Notes: generated by a model not told the origin, from the letters alone. Shown: positions 33,624-61,689, counted from the first letter of the stretch. The stretch: 64,000 nt of DNA from Psococerastis gibbosa (GCA_963971405.1 OZ020489.1:45338510-45402509); one strand, 5' to 3'. Numbers and translations are program-made.

Positions 33624-36600
33624 CTGAAATCATCATACCGTTATTTGGTTATTTTTACTTTTGAGCATAATTTACGAGTATGTACGATAGAAAATTATAA
33701 ACTTTAGGTCGTAAGTCACGCAAAGTCTAGAACTGATTCAACTTTACTGGGGGAGTTTTTATCCCTCTGTAACATTCATGAAAGGACGGATGTAGGCTAC
33801 GTAAAATTAAAAATCACTTTCGGCTCTGGCCGATCAGGTGTAGGAAGATTCCATGCAAGCGCAGACTTCCGCTATGCTACACTATGTATGTAGAGAAAAA
33901 TAAAAAAATACTTCATTCTTTTCCCGACCACAACATCAACTCACAAAACACTCTTGTGTTCTAAATTTTGAACCACAATGACGACTATGAATTTTTACTT
34001 ATCAAATTATTTTCACTTTGACTGGACGTCATCTTGAAATCGTTGATTTGTCGTAAAAAGTGTAGATTACGATTATCGTATATACTAATACGGGCTTTCA
34101 GTCAGATTTTATTTTATTCTTCTGCGACCAATATTAACTGATGAATTATATAAGGTTTTAGTCGGCCGCCATCTTGTAACTAAGCTAGCTGGCTAACGAA
34201 CTCGATCAAGACATTTGTATGGTCAATTATTGTGCCAAGTTTCATCAAAATCGATATACCTACATATAAAAAAATATATAGCCTATATATAACATTTTGA
34301 TTGGAGGGTGGTTTTAGGCTCAGGGGGTCATGAAATGAAAAGTTGTGAAGAAATTTTCCGGAAGTCGAACATTGGTCGCCGTATCAATAGGTAGATGAAT
34401 CTCCCTAAAATACCTTAAAATGTGGTGCACGAAATACCTAGTCTTCAACAAAAACCCACCTGATGTCACTGAAGGTGACGTAAATTCTAGATAGGTCAGA
34501 CCAACACATAGGCCTAACCACAGAGCAATAGTGGCAGCTAGGGCACGCAACGCACTTGAGCGTGAATTTGCTTTCATTTTTTTCAATTTTTTTTTTTTTT
34601 TTGCACAAAACCCAATAGTTTTTTGGAAAAGCAGACTGTCCGGTTTCGTTACTCAATTTGACACCTAAAACATGCCTGAAGTTAGAAATCATCGATAGAA
34701 AGGTTTCGCAGACAAATTATTTTTTAGTCATTTTTCATTAAATTTTTTTATTTTCTTATTTTATTAGCTAAACATTCCATTCGAAATTTTTCAATTTCAT
34801 TCTATCCCAAAAAAGTCCGAGGTTTTCTTGTTTTTAACGCCCCAGGGACTCCACTACATGGAATTTTTATTTTTTGCTTTCCAATTATAGTAGAAGGAAA
34901 GCTTTGTGATGGTCGAAATTTTCGATTCCGAGATTTCAACAGATTTACACGTTTTGAGGTCCCAGGAACCCAAAAATGTGTTTTTTACGAAATGTCTGTC
35001 TGTCGCTCTGTCTGTCTGTTCATCGATTTCCGGGCATACTACTCGGTGGATATGAATGAAATTTGGCATGTAGGTTTATAAAAATCATACCTCGGGACCA
35101 TTCTTTTTATTTAGGGTTAACTCAATTGGGGGGGGGGGGGGTTTATTCTCAAAAAACTTAAAAAAACGTCTAAAAACATTATTTCTAAAAAACGGCTCCA
35201 ATGATTTCTTTTAAATTCACATACTGTATATTGTAGTCGCTAGTAATGTTGATAAAATGCGGGGGGTCGCTTGCCCCTTGATAGTTTGCTTCTGGGGGTA
35301 AAAAAAAATAAAAATAACTAAATTTTAATGAAAAATTATTTTTTAGTCATTTTTCATTAACATTTAGTTATTTTTATTTTTTTTACCCCCAGAAGCAAAC
35401 TATCAAGGGGCAAGCGACCCCCCCCCCCCCCGCATTTTATCAACAATACTGACGACTACAATATACAGTATGTGAATTTAAAAGAAATCGTTGGAGCCGT
35501 TTTTGGGAAATAATTTTTTTAGACGTTTTTTGAGAATAAAACCCCCCCAAATTGAGTTAGCCCAAAATAGCCCGAGGTATGATTTTTATAAACCTACATG
35601 CCAAATTACATTAATATGTAGTTTGCCCGGAAATCGATAAACAGACAGACAGACAGACAGACATTTCGTAAAAACCACCTTTTTGGGTTCCTGGGACCTC
35701 AAAACGTGTAAATCCGTTGAAATCTCGGAATCGTAAATTTCGTCCATCACAGCTTTCCTTATACTAGGCTACGCATAAATTGGAAAGCAAAAAATAAAGT
35801 TCCATATAGTGGAGTCCCTGGGGCGTTAAAAAGAAGAAAATCTCGGACTTTTTTGGGATAGTATGAAATTGAAAAATTTCAAATGGAATGTCTAGCTAAT
35901 AGTATAAACTAAAAAGTTTACCCATTAAAAAATTGTGCGTATTTTTTTAAAACTAATAGTAATAATTATTACAATAATTCGGATAGTGAAAACCGTATAA
36001 AAATTGTGTGTGCATTAAAATGAAGACTAATGTAATTTACATTTATTAATATAAGTAATTAATTGGGAAAATAGGGGTTTATAAAAGAAAAGTAAATAAT
36101 TAATAATAATTTCTTTTTATTTAATAAATATTTGAACAACTAACATATCATAGACAGAAGAATGGGGAACAAGCAGCTGCAATGGTTCGGCCACGTCCAA
36201 AGTATGGACTAGACCAGGACCACCCAGAAGTTTGCGGAAGCAAGGCCACAAGGAAGAAGACCCATTGGCGGACCGAGGGCTACCCTCGAGGAAAGGATTG
36301 ATCAATTGAACAACTCGCCAGAGGAAGAGGGAAAGCATTGGCCGAGCTCAAGGCATTTGCGTCCAACTGGGGCGAGTCTAGGAAATGGGTTCGGGGTGAC
36401 CCCCCCCCCCTTCTGCGCACGCGGCATTAAGGGGGAAGAGGAAGAAAAAGAAAAAAAAATTCAAACTTAATTTTGCCATTCTTGAAAAATGTAGATTGTA
36501 GATGTAGTATAACAGCCCGTGAACGCATGTCGGTAAAAGGAGAATACAGGTGTGGTCTTTCTTAACTTTTCGAAGAAAATATTTTTTATTGGACTTTGCC

Positions 36601-38914
36601 TCAGGATGGTTTTAAAAAATACACTTCACGATCATCATTCCCTTATTATGTTATTATAACCAAGACGTAAAGATCTTCCGTAGCAAAACATTTTTGGTTT
36701 GTAAATTAATTGCTTTATCAACAATTAATTTTTCTCCATTGCTCTCCGCTTAATGGCATGTAAAAATGTTATTATCAGATAATTTAATTCTAACATTTCT
36801 ATTAAGACATTTATTTTTATTATTCGTCAAAAATTTATCTTGAGCCACTATTAGGCTAATGTCATATTTTCATGGAATTCAAAATCAACACATTTATTTT
36901 TCAATGCATGACGACTACTTTAATACGGTACTTTAATATTATCATTTTATACTCATCAAATACCACGTACATGTTATTATTATAAATATTTTTTGAACAT
37001 ATGTTTCTTCTTATTCTTTAAATATCTTGATAACGCTCACATATCATCTTGAACGCTTCATTCAATTGCCATCTGCAACGATGTGTAGTAACATGCATCC
37101 ATCAATAAGGCGGGTTTCCACATACGTCAATGGTCAATGAGAAATGTGAAATTGACGTTTTAGCAGACATTAACGACATACTAAAAATTCTGCTACCACG
37201 TCAAAACCATATTTCTCATTGACCATTGACGTATGTGGAAACCCCGCCTAACGTAATGAAAATTTTTTATGGCGGTGTTTCCACATACGTCAATCGTCAA
37301 TGAGAAATGTGAAATTGAAGGTTTAGCCGCCATTAAAGACATACAAAAAGTTCTGCTACCACGTCAAAACCATATTTCTCATTGACGATTGACGTTTGTG
37401 GAAACACCGCCTATACACATCAAATTACGAAAGGCGGGGTTTCCACATACGTCAATGGTCAATGAGAAATATGAAATTGACGTTTTAGCAGACATTAAAG
37501 ATTTAAAGACATACTAAAAATGTCTGCTACCACGTCAAAACCATATTTCTCATTGACCATTGACGTATGTGGAAACCCCGCCTAATTGAACTTTCTGGGA
37601 ATTGGTTAAAAAAGGATTTTTTTTTGTTTCTCACAGTTCGCCATCTTAAATAGTGCAAGTGGATAGGTGGTGCCAATTCATGCATATTCCATATAATTGT
37701 TGAGGTGTTCGTCTGTTTTCTTCGAAATACAAATAGGCCTACGTTGACACTGCACCAATGAATCAATAGGAGTCACATTGTTATCCATTTTAATATTGTT
37801 ATTTTTCATTAAAAGAGGAATTTGTTTTCTTGATCATTTCGATTTTGATTTTGATCAGATTTTGTCCTTCTGTTTTCTTCACTACCTTCAAATCTTCTTC
37901 AAAGGCTATGTATCAATTTATATCTTCATCTCCAGTTATTCCAGTATGGCAATTTCGGTATCATAGCATCCGTATCAGGAATAGGGCTCTACAAGGGCGG
38001 ATTTTGCCTCCAATTGGGGGGGGGGGGGCATTAAAAAACATCATTATTTTTAATTCCCACTGTAAATCCATATTCATATTATCTAGTGTAAGTTCATTTA
38101 ATTTGGGGGGGGGGGTCCAGACCCCCTGACTCCCCCATAACATCCACCCTTGGGGCTGTATTGTCTGAAGAAGTCAACCAATATTTTTACATCCATACCA
38201 TCTCTTTCTATTCTAGCATCTATTGAATCACTTTGTTGATAACGTTTATTAAAACTACATATATTTCAAAATTTCACGATGCCTTGAATTATATCTTGGT
38301 TGTAAATAGTATATCCATTTTCACGGGCAATCCGTTTAAAAGGACCTCCTTGAACACTCATTAACCGCCAAACAAGCGAACTTGCATCTGTAATTGAATA
38401 CTGGATGGCCTGTGTTGGCAGTTGGCTGGGTTTTACTACTTTTCAACGTCTCTATACAGCCCTTATTATCCACTCAGGCATCTTTAAAAAAGGTTCTTCT
38501 GTACTTATTTAGGTAAATTGAAGCGTATATATTACAAAATAAAATATTATTGAAAGCAAAATTTTTATTTTTTTAGTCATTTAAAAATCAAATGCTCAAA
38601 AAAAAATTGGTAAACTTTTATTGAGAGTAGGCTATAAAAACAAGATTTTAGTTGTTTTACAAAAATCCATTCTAGCTATCCCAAAAAAGTCTGAGGTCAA
38701 AACCCCCAGGCACTCCACTAATAAACACTTCAGATTTTGGTGTGTCAATTTTGTACGTTCCACGGCCTGTTAATCTGTAGTATAAAAAAATAATAAATTT
38801 AACTAATAAAATTGGAATTTGCTTACCGTTTGCAGTCATAAGCTGAGCATAGTGAATGAACTGCCGTGTCCCTGACCCAGCCGGTGTGTGAGCCAAAAGT
38901 ACTGGCAGGATAGT
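33322..38914 (-). CDS. acid-lipase-family (lipase 3-like) gene, last two exons
   Basis: Two minus-strand exons, 38,914-38,827 and 33,623-33,322, join in phase (phase 1) to give the C-terminal part of an alpha/beta-hydrolase acid lipase of the lysosomal/gastric lipase group. The first reads TILPVLLAHTPAGSG and TRQFIHYAQLMTAN; the second FKMYDYG, PPQYDLSQ, ALFYSNNDYFAN (catalytic Asp region) and FNHLDYLWA (catalytic His). Family members hydrolyse triglycerides or cholesteryl esters and are secreted or lysosomal. I found no exon with the GHSQG nucleophile between 38,915 and the PKC stop at 42,423, so the gene is either truncated or its 5' exons are unrecognised. A possible poly(A) signal (AATAAA on the minus strand) is at 32,919-32,924. 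Confidence 0.75.
33936..34418 (+). repeat. interspersed repeat, copy 1
   Basis: About 480 bp, direct repeat of 39,857-40,421 (shared: ATGACGACTATGAATTTTTA-like, TGACTGGACGTCATCTTG, GCCGCCATCTTGTAACTA, CCAAGTTTCATCAAAATC, AAGTCGAACATTGGTCGCC). A reverse copy lies at 19,108-19,935. No coding frame; class unknown. Confidence 0.65.
34761..35904. repeat. 1.1-kb palindrome (inverted repeat with about 560-bp arms)
   Basis: Left arm 34,761-35,335, right arm 35,350-35,904, about 14 bp centre near 35,342. Shared blocks include CTCCACTA, GGTCCCAGGAACCC, TGTCTGTCTGTC runs, GATTTCCGGGCA, TATACTGTATGTGAA-type and CCCCCAGAAGCAAAC. The left arm carries a TGTC repeat and the right arm the matching GACA repeat. 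G/C runs sit at matching places. One arm also occurs alone at 20,190-20,560. Lies in the long lipase intron. Confidence 0.75.
36152..36459 (+). mobile_element. 5'-truncated LINE 3' end (relative of the 3.7-kb insertion)
   Basis: Plus strand, reading WFGHVQ, TRTTQKFAEARPQGRRPIG (approximate), RIDQLNNSPEEE-like and RKWVRGD regions, then a G/A-rich (GAA)n tail ending in poly-A at about 36,459. Degenerate. Confidence 0.7.
36460..37108. other. intron/intergenic stretch, nothing supported
   Basis: AT-rich, within the lipase intron. No gene, repeat family or RNA recognised. Confidence 0.4.
37109..37582. mobile_element. three tandem hairpin MITEs
   Basis: Three units, 37,109-37,248, 37,271-37,411 and 37,433-37,582, each a hairpin with about 35-bp inverted ends (ggcgg-gtttccacatacg...tcaatgagaaat) around a TTTAGC-AGACATTAA-like centre. 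Units are 21-22 bp apart. The middle unit differs from the others at two places in the stem (GGCGGTG and CAATCGTC), and its right arm carries the matching complement. No coding capacity. Confidence 0.8.
37992..38152. mobile_element. hAT-like MITE
   Basis: Ends CAAGGGCGGAT and, on the opposite strand, CAAGGGTGGAT. Flanked by gggctcta (37,984-37,991) and gggctgta (38,153-38,160), an 8-bp duplication with one mismatch. Two G runs inside. 161 bp. Confidence 0.6.
38827..38914 (-). CDS. lipase penultimate exon
   Basis: Acceptor TTATTGCAG above 38,914 and donor AACG/GTAAGC at 38,827, 88 bp. Encodes TILPVLLAHTPAGSG then TRQFIHYAQLMTAN, the HxPAGxS / Q-x-x-H-Y/W-x-Q signature of acid lipases. One base is left over, completing GAT with the next exon. 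Confidence 0.85.
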
Positions 38915-39087
38915 CTGCAATAAACAACACAATTTGTTATTTCGTATATTCATTATTTCATTAATTTACTTTAATGATGGGCGTCCACAGAGGGCACATG
39001 TCAGGAGAAAATACCGCAATAAAACGCCTAAACGGCTTGCTTTATTGATGAGCCTCAATAGGGAACATATAGAAAAATATTTATTAT

Positions 39088-39114
39088 AATATATATATAT
39101 ATATATATATATTA
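39088..39114. repeat. AT microsatellite
   Basis: Uninterrupted AT dinucleotide run. A second TA run lies at about 40,225-40,250, inside the repeat copy at 39.9-40.4 kb. Confidence 0.8.
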
Positions 39115-39856
39115 ATATTCATATTTCATTAAACCCCAGAAAACTTGTTCTTAGTGAGTTTAATAGTTTACTTTCAGTTTAACACAACTGCTCGACTGTG
39201 CCACATGCAAAAACATTGTGAACATTCACTGCCCGTAAAGCGAATGAGGCGGCCGCCCCAAGCTTTCTTATGCCTCGTGTATACCGAAAATTACCCGCAC
39301 AGGAGACTCCTGTTTGGACTTTTATCAAGTGCGGAAGCCTTCGTAAAAAAATCGGCATAGGTTTTTTTTGCTGTAAAAATGAGTAAAATGCCACTATTTC
39401 GCAACTATATATTTTAAAACCATTCCTACATGGTAGGGCATTTGGAACTTAATTTTAAGAATAAGTCTTCGTTTGTACAATCTAAACTGGACTGCTGTCA
39501 AAATGCATTGAGCCTGTGCCCCTCTCTCTCTATTTAGAAAGCTGTGTACGCCCTTGACATTAGTTCCATGAGTATACATACTGTAGGTTTAGATAGTAAT
39601 GGCTTTTCTTGTAACATCATTAAAGGCGGGAGTTAATGAAACTCCGTAGCGGCGGATGATTCAAAAATCGACGTGCCAAAATATCTATTACTACTTAACT
39701 AGTAGTAGGCCTATAACAGTTTAAAATGATGATTTGACGCAATTGATTTCAAAGCAGTCCTATATTGATTTTGTTCATTTATTTCTGATTTATTTATTGA
39801 TATTTCTAATCTATCTAATTTATTTTTTAAAGTACAGTTATATTTTTCCAACTGCA

Positions 39857-40421
39857 ACATCAAAACAGAAAACACTTGCGTTCCAAACAATGACAACTAT
39901 GAACTTTTACTTATCAAATTATTTTTACTTTGACTGGACGTCATCTTGAAATCGTTGATTTGTCGTAAAAGGTGTTGATAACCATTATCGTAGATAATAA
40001 TACGGGTTTTCAGTCAGATTTTAATTCATTCCCCTGTGACCAATATTAACTGAGATATAAATTATATAAGGTTTCAATCAGCCGCCATCTTGTAACTACA
40101 TAGTGGATCTAGCTGGTTAACGAACTCAATCAAGACATATGTATGATCGATTTTAGTGCCAAGTTTCATCAAAATCAGATAATATTTACGGAAGTTGGAG
40201 GGTTCCCTATAATCGATATACAGATATATATATATATATATATATATATCGATATACGATATACATATACATATACTGTATATACATACATATATATAAC
40301 ATTTTGAACGGAGGGTAGTTTTAGGCTCAGGGGGTCATCAAATGGAAAGGTGTGAAGAAATTTTCCGAAAGTCGAACATTGGTCGCCATCTCAATATACC
40401 TATTGATGAATCTCCCTAAAA
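39857..40421 (+). repeat. interspersed repeat, copy 2
   Basis: Direct copy of 33,936-34,418, longer because a TA microsatellite has expanded at 40,220-40,300. Both copies flank the region that holds the 1.1-kb palindrome and the lipase penultimate exon. Confidence 0.65.
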
Positions 40422-40562
40422 TGGGTTGTCAAGCAACCCGATTAAAAGTCTGAAATGAAAACTGTAATGAAGCAAAGTTAGGCTACCGAAAATAATAAAC
40501 AATATGCTTAGTGAGAAAATAAAAATCACAATTTTTTTACCATTTTCACACACATGAAGAGC

Positions 40563-40732
40563 CAGTAGAATCCGGGCTGATGGGCCGTGGTCGAATTGAA
40601 AGTGAACTTCCAACGTTCGTCAACATCTGCGGTCGACATCTTCAGTGGCGCTGCGTAGACTTCGAAGGTTGTACCTCGGTGGCTCCGTATCACTTTCAAT
40701 TCGACCACGGCCCATCAGCCCGGATTCTACTG
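40563..40732. repeat. Penelope-like terminal-repeat inverted pair
   Basis: A perfect 43-bp inverted repeat, 40,563-40,605 and 40,690-40,732 (CAGTAGAATCCGGGCTGATG outward), with 84 bp between. The left part also holds the minus-strand GACCGCAGATGTTGACGAA core. Same family as the units at 6848, 9554 and 10,070. Confidence 0.75.
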
Positions 40733-42422
40733 GTTCTTCATTTGACTCCGGCCGTGAAAGCCTCTGCAGTTACATTTTCACACAGTGACAGTTATGTTAA
40801 AAAGCGAAAACCCTATAAATGGTGCATGCCCTACTTAGCTGGAGGGCTACCACATTATGCGACAGAGTATTGCAGGAACTGGGAAGTGTAAATATCCCAG
40901 ATAAATCTCCCTAAGTACCTATGGAAACAGAATAATTTACAGCTTTTAGCTGTGAAAATCCTTTCTTTTAATAGCGAATTACTAAGTTTTGGAAATTTTG
41001 TGACTACTAAAACCACTGCAAATACAATTCCACAACCTTTGTGACATTGGAATACAACGAATGCAAAGGTACGTTTTAAACCTTGCCATCAGTCTCTCAG
41101 GGGTTGATGCAGGTAGGATAGTCCAAAGCGATTCACATTTTAAAAAAACTTAAATGATACGGTAGGTACTATGCAAATCACAACAAGACTAGTAATGTAC
41201 GTAATAAATATAATCATTTTATTAACTTTGTATTAACCTTATAATACTGTACAGCCGGTATTAAACACCTACAAAGCTAAATTTATATTTTATTATATTC
41301 TTATTTTAGATTAAATCTATAAAAAAATTAATTTATCATGATAACGTGGGCTAACTAAAATTTTTCGTTTATTTACAAAGGTACTCCCTCTTATTAAGGC
41401 AAAGATTTACATATTTTTTGTAAACAAGAAGTGGTCATGAAATTTTGACGAAATTAACTTATTTCTCATTCCGCAGTCGCAAACTTATGAAAGGGGTCAC
41501 ATGAAAAATTCGCAAAAGTAGTAAGCTTTCTCCAAGAGCTGCCTATGTCCCCTAACGAATTAATAATGTTCTATCTATCTATGGGTTTCAGGTTTTCTGA
41601 AGTGAAGTAGCCATATTTCATTTGAAGAAATGATAATTTACTGTGAAAGCTAGTATTTTTCATGCATTTCTCATGTGTCCACTTTGATATCTTTTTGACT
41701 GGATGTGGAGCGTGAAATTAATTAATTTCTGCAAAATGCACAACCAATCACTGTTTACAAAATAATTTGAAACCTCATCTTAAAGGCACATTTGACATTG
41801 CTCAATGAATTTCAAAGCTCAAATGGGTAGGTAGGTAGGCCTACTCACCTTAGTCACATATCCCATGGGAAACACCATTGCAATGTTAACAAAATGAAAA
41901 GTATACAGGTATAACTAGACTAAATAACCTAAGGCTCAACATACAGTATATAATACTGTATTCAGCACTGTAACTTTTGTAAAAGAAAGGCGAAACAGTA
42001 AATTAAATTTTGTTTACGGTACTTAGGCCCACATAGGCTACTTTCACACAGAATTTGACACACTGTAAACTCAGTTTTTAGTTAAATATCGTGCATGTTT
42101 TACGAGCTGGGATATGTGAAAAAACTATTGTTATTATGCTGATTTATAAACTTCGGGAATTCTAAATTTTCAAGAATAATAAAACAGCAACTAACAGGGG
42201 CGGATTCAGAGTTCCTTTTCCTCGTCAGGGCTGTGACTGCCATCTATAGAAATGTCTCGGCTAGGAATGGTGGATAGCACAGCCATTTTTCCATGCATTG
42301 TGGTGCCGTTCAGAATTCCTTACCGAGGAAGAATATCTTTCAAAATTTCCGAACTAAGCTGTTACGGGCCCCTTAAAGATATCCACCGAGAAAAAACAGT
42401 TGAGAGTGCGAAAGGCTTGGTC
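40733..42422. other. stretch between PKC stop and lipase exons, no supported gene
   Basis: Presumably contains the PKC 3' UTR (directly below 42,423) and any missing lipase exons. A single hAT-like end (CAGGGGCGGATTCAGAG) is at 42,196. An AATAAA on the minus strand is at 41,218-41,223. A donor-like AAG/GTGAGT at 41,849 (minus) has no convincing coding support. Confidence 0.35.
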
Positions 42423-58180
<15,758 letters not shown>

Positions 58181-58258
58181 CTGTGGGGAAAACACGTATA
58201 CAAATATCGTGATATGCCGGTTGTTATGGCATTATTATGGAATACTCACCGTCCAACA

Positions 58259-58420
58259 GCACGTGTGGTGCAGTGGTAAAGACCCGGACTTTCGCCCGAA
58301 ACTCGAAAGGGTGTTGGTTTGCGTGTATTGCATACTAATTTATAATCCACCCTTGCGTATGAGTGGCTTTGTAGCTCCTACTCCGCTAGGTTGGCGTATT
58401 AATATAAAAATAGTACACTA
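58259..58420 (+). repeat. diverged tRNA-derived SINE copy
   Basis: Head GTGGTGCAGTGGTAAAGACC then TTTCGCCCGAAA and GGTGTTGGTTTGCG (decayed B box), body ending CCTACTCCGCTAGGTTGGC. Same order as the SINE at 9715-9945. Confidence 0.55.
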
Positions 58421-61370
58421 GTATAGTACCGGTAGTCAATTATAGTAGAAGGCTGCAGTCGCACAAGGCTGGTACCCAGGAGACAGTCATGAACAGTGAC
58501 TATGGAGGCAAGGTGGTAGCGTGCTTGTACTTGAGCGAGTCTGTACACACCTTGCGGTCGGAGACGTGTCGTAACTCGACACAAGTATCTATTAGGTTAC
58601 TTAGTGAGGCGATTCAAGAGGTTAATAGGATACATTAAATTGTTTGTACGTGATTAACTTTTTATTAAACGAAAACGAGAAAACGAAATACACCACCAAG
58701 TCAAGGTAGATATCCAACACAATTAATGCTTAGAAAATGAAAGGTCAAGAAAAAGTTTTCATCTTGGTGGACACCCATAACAAATCCTGGGTATGGTTCC
58801 GCCTTGCCCCATAATGTTACTACTGTAGCCTACCAATAAAGTGAAATGTAGGCCTATACTATCAGCATACAAGCATACACTATTTAAACTAATTTTTACA
58901 AATTTTAACTTATTTTAACCAATTTGGCTGATTGAATTGAACTTTGAACACAATATCAACGGTACATCCGGCATGAAGAATAGATATCGAATAATAAAGA
59001 CTTTTAAAGCCATATCTTGCCCAATTGGGTTTACTACACCCCTGGTAAGGTCGACAAAGTTGTCCCTCTCGATCCCTTCCTACCAAAATATAACACAGAG
59101 CACAAAATTAAATAGATATTCTACCCAAATTTTAATCTGATTTTCTTCTGGCAAACTGAATTCGCATTAGGAGCACGCGTACAATTGTAAAAAGACTAAA
59201 AATATATTTATGTTAGAAAAGTATTGAAAGTGCAATGAGTATTCTGATGTGATGTGTTAGGTACTAGCTACTTGCTGATAAAATAAAATAAATAAATAAA
59301 ATCCATCAAACTTCAGCCGAAAAACGGGAAGAGACGTTAAATAATGATTTTATATGTAAACAGAGCCGTGTCTAATATACGAGGACTGCTATTGGCTAAA
59401 AGTAAAAATTAAATAAGTATTATCAATTTTGTAGCATTTGTAGCATTGTATTATGTGGTATGTACAATACAGTAATTAAATTGACTATGATTGAAGAGGG
59501 CAACCTCCTCGTTACAGCCGAGATTAGCCGTTGCCCCGGCAATGTATAGATCGTGGGTTCGAATTCCACCAATTCCAGATTATTCTTGATTCCCTAATTT
59601 CTAATAAAAAAATATTGGTTCTGCATTACCTCCAGCAGTATAGGTACGTAGCCTATTACTCACGTGTCACACAATCATTGGCTTCACTCATAATTATTCA
59701 GAAACATTAACCTATTTCCACATCCTTTCCGTAGATAAAGAACTCTAAAAGTCGACTAATAGATCTTAGAGCGGTGACTCGTCTTAGGGGCATTGCTCTA
59801 TGAATAAGCCTACCTGCGATAAAAGATGTCACTGTAGCCTTTATGAAGTTAATAGGCCTTACGTAAACAACGAAATAATGATTTTTCGGAAGTGACGTTG
59901 ATAAATTTGAAAAATTCACAGTTTATGATAAATGATAATAATGCAACTTAGCGAGCTCTAGGGCATTTCTGGGCTACGTCCAAAAAACGCTTCAAAAATT
60001 TTGGCAGCCCAAAACGCTGCCGGGTCGGTAAATGCGAAGGCAGGTGGCCCCAACCGACCGAGCTCTCAACCTCAACTGGACACTCAACACCATAATTCAT
60101 CTTTAACTGTTGCTGAGAAATAGCACGAAAGTCAGTCAGGTATTGCCAGTATTGTTGAAATGGAACCTTATAGCAGAGATGGTAATGTCAAAGCGTACAG
60201 TGGTGTCAGTTAAAACAGAAGCCTTCTTAGCATATGGCACGCTAAGAAAACACGTTTTGCTGTTGATATGTCTAAGTCTACAGCTTCCGCTTCGTTTCCC
60301 ATAATATAGCATAATAATATAAATCCCAAATAATACAATGCATATAGTATGTCGGTGATTGTTGATTGGATTAGGGATCCCTCACTACGTGTGCTTCTTT
60401 AGCACGTGAATATTATTGCAATACAAAGTATACTAGTAGCAGCATTATAAAATATTATATTTCTGTTTTAAATAATTATACACTGTATATTCTATTAAGG
60501 GAATCTTTCAAAATTTCGTCGGTAATATATGTTATATGTTGTCCAATAATTTGGAAAGATATTGGATATACTATGCAAATCGCGATGTGGCCAATTCCCA
60601 TGCAAATGTAGCCTACCTGTACGAGTAAGTCATACACTGGGGTTCATTGACCCCATACCGATAATTATGTTCTTTTAAATCGAGTTTTTCGTTGCAGTTT
60701 GCAGTTTCACGTTGCAACTGGATTACGTCATCAAGCCTTTCTACCTTCTGTTTATAGAATTTGAGTTATGTACAGTACCTACTTACTCTAGGTTCTTGTA
60801 TTTTTCAACAGGTAGAGCAAAAGCAACAAATAAATTGTCTCCAATTTGTAGGATCGTGGAAATGTGTTTTTTCTCTCCAATTATGAGTCTGGGTTTCCCA
60901 GTGGCTGGGACAAAACAATAAGGGGACAATAAATAGCCATTGAGGCAATGTAATGAAATTCATCAGGTCAAACTGCGACGCGATAAGGTTGGGCTATTCA
61001 TTCATTTCGTGGTGTAACAGATTACCCCCCTTGGGCCCTATTACGACAATTGAAATTGTATTAATACAAATAAATAAATGTATTTATGTATTTATTTTCC
61101 TTCCACTAAATTCAATACACTACAATTTTAAAAATAAATTACAGTAAATGCACAGAATATCGTAGTTCTGTGATGGCCCCTAGCTGTCGTTACATATCGT
61201 ACTCAGAATAATGTGATTTAATACTATTATTAATATTATAATTAGGGGCTACTAGGTAAGAAGGGATTTAAAGGTATAAAAGAGACTATTGAACATGTTT
61301 ATGCAGCGGTAGCCTATACGATAAATGCGATTAATTGATTCTAATAGTAGGCTATTTTAGTGTTTTTCCA
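58421..61370. other. upstream side of the PKC C1B exon, no supported gene
   Basis: 58,437-58,580 (minus) is the dispersed repeat also found at 48,337 and 63,185. A T-arm-like GTGGGTTCGAATTCCAC lies at 59,551-59,569 without a convincing tRNA around it. 59,940-60,070 is GC-richer but unassigned. No upstream PKC exon (first half of C1B, with a CDHCG-type motif) was found. Confidence 0.4.
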
Positions 61371-61625
61371 TAGAGAGAAGAATGGAGAACAAACGGCCTC
61401 GTCCAAAGGATGGACGAGAACAGGACCACCCGGAGGTTGGCGGAAGCATGGCCACAAGGAAGAAGACTCATCGGCTTGATTGAACAACTCGCCGGAGCAA
61501 GAGGGAAAACAATGGCCGAGCTCAAGGCGTTAACGTCCGACCGGGGCAAGTTCAGGAAATGGGTTCGGGGCGACCCCCCCCCCACGCTGGGCACGCGGCA
61601 TTAAGAGGGAATAAGAAGAAGAAAT
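61371..61625 (+). mobile_element. 5'-truncated LINE 3' end, third copy
   Basis: Plus strand, DENRTTRRLAEAWPQGRR, LIEQLAGARGKTMAELKALT, SDRGKFRKWVRGDPP, then an AAGAAGAAG tail. Compared with the 3.7-kb copy it has lost the WFGHVQ start and an internal GRPRTTLEER segment. Confidence 0.75.
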
Positions 61626-61689
61626 AAGTATTAAGTGTTTGATCGAGGAAAGAGCCTAGAAACTTGTGGCCAGTGTAACTATAAAGTGA

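Noticed and set aside
41849-41910. Possible upstream lipase exon (minus) ending AMVFPMGYVTK before an AAG/GTGAGT donor
   Set aside because: The phase would fit the 38,914 exon, but no acceptor sits in a sensible place and the residues do not match the region expected just before LLAHTPAGS.
59515-59575. tRNA-like T arm GTGGGTTCGAATTCCAC
   Set aside because: The T stem-loop is fine, but no anticodon arm, D arm or acceptor stem can be formed around it; most likely a SINE or tRNA-derived scrap.
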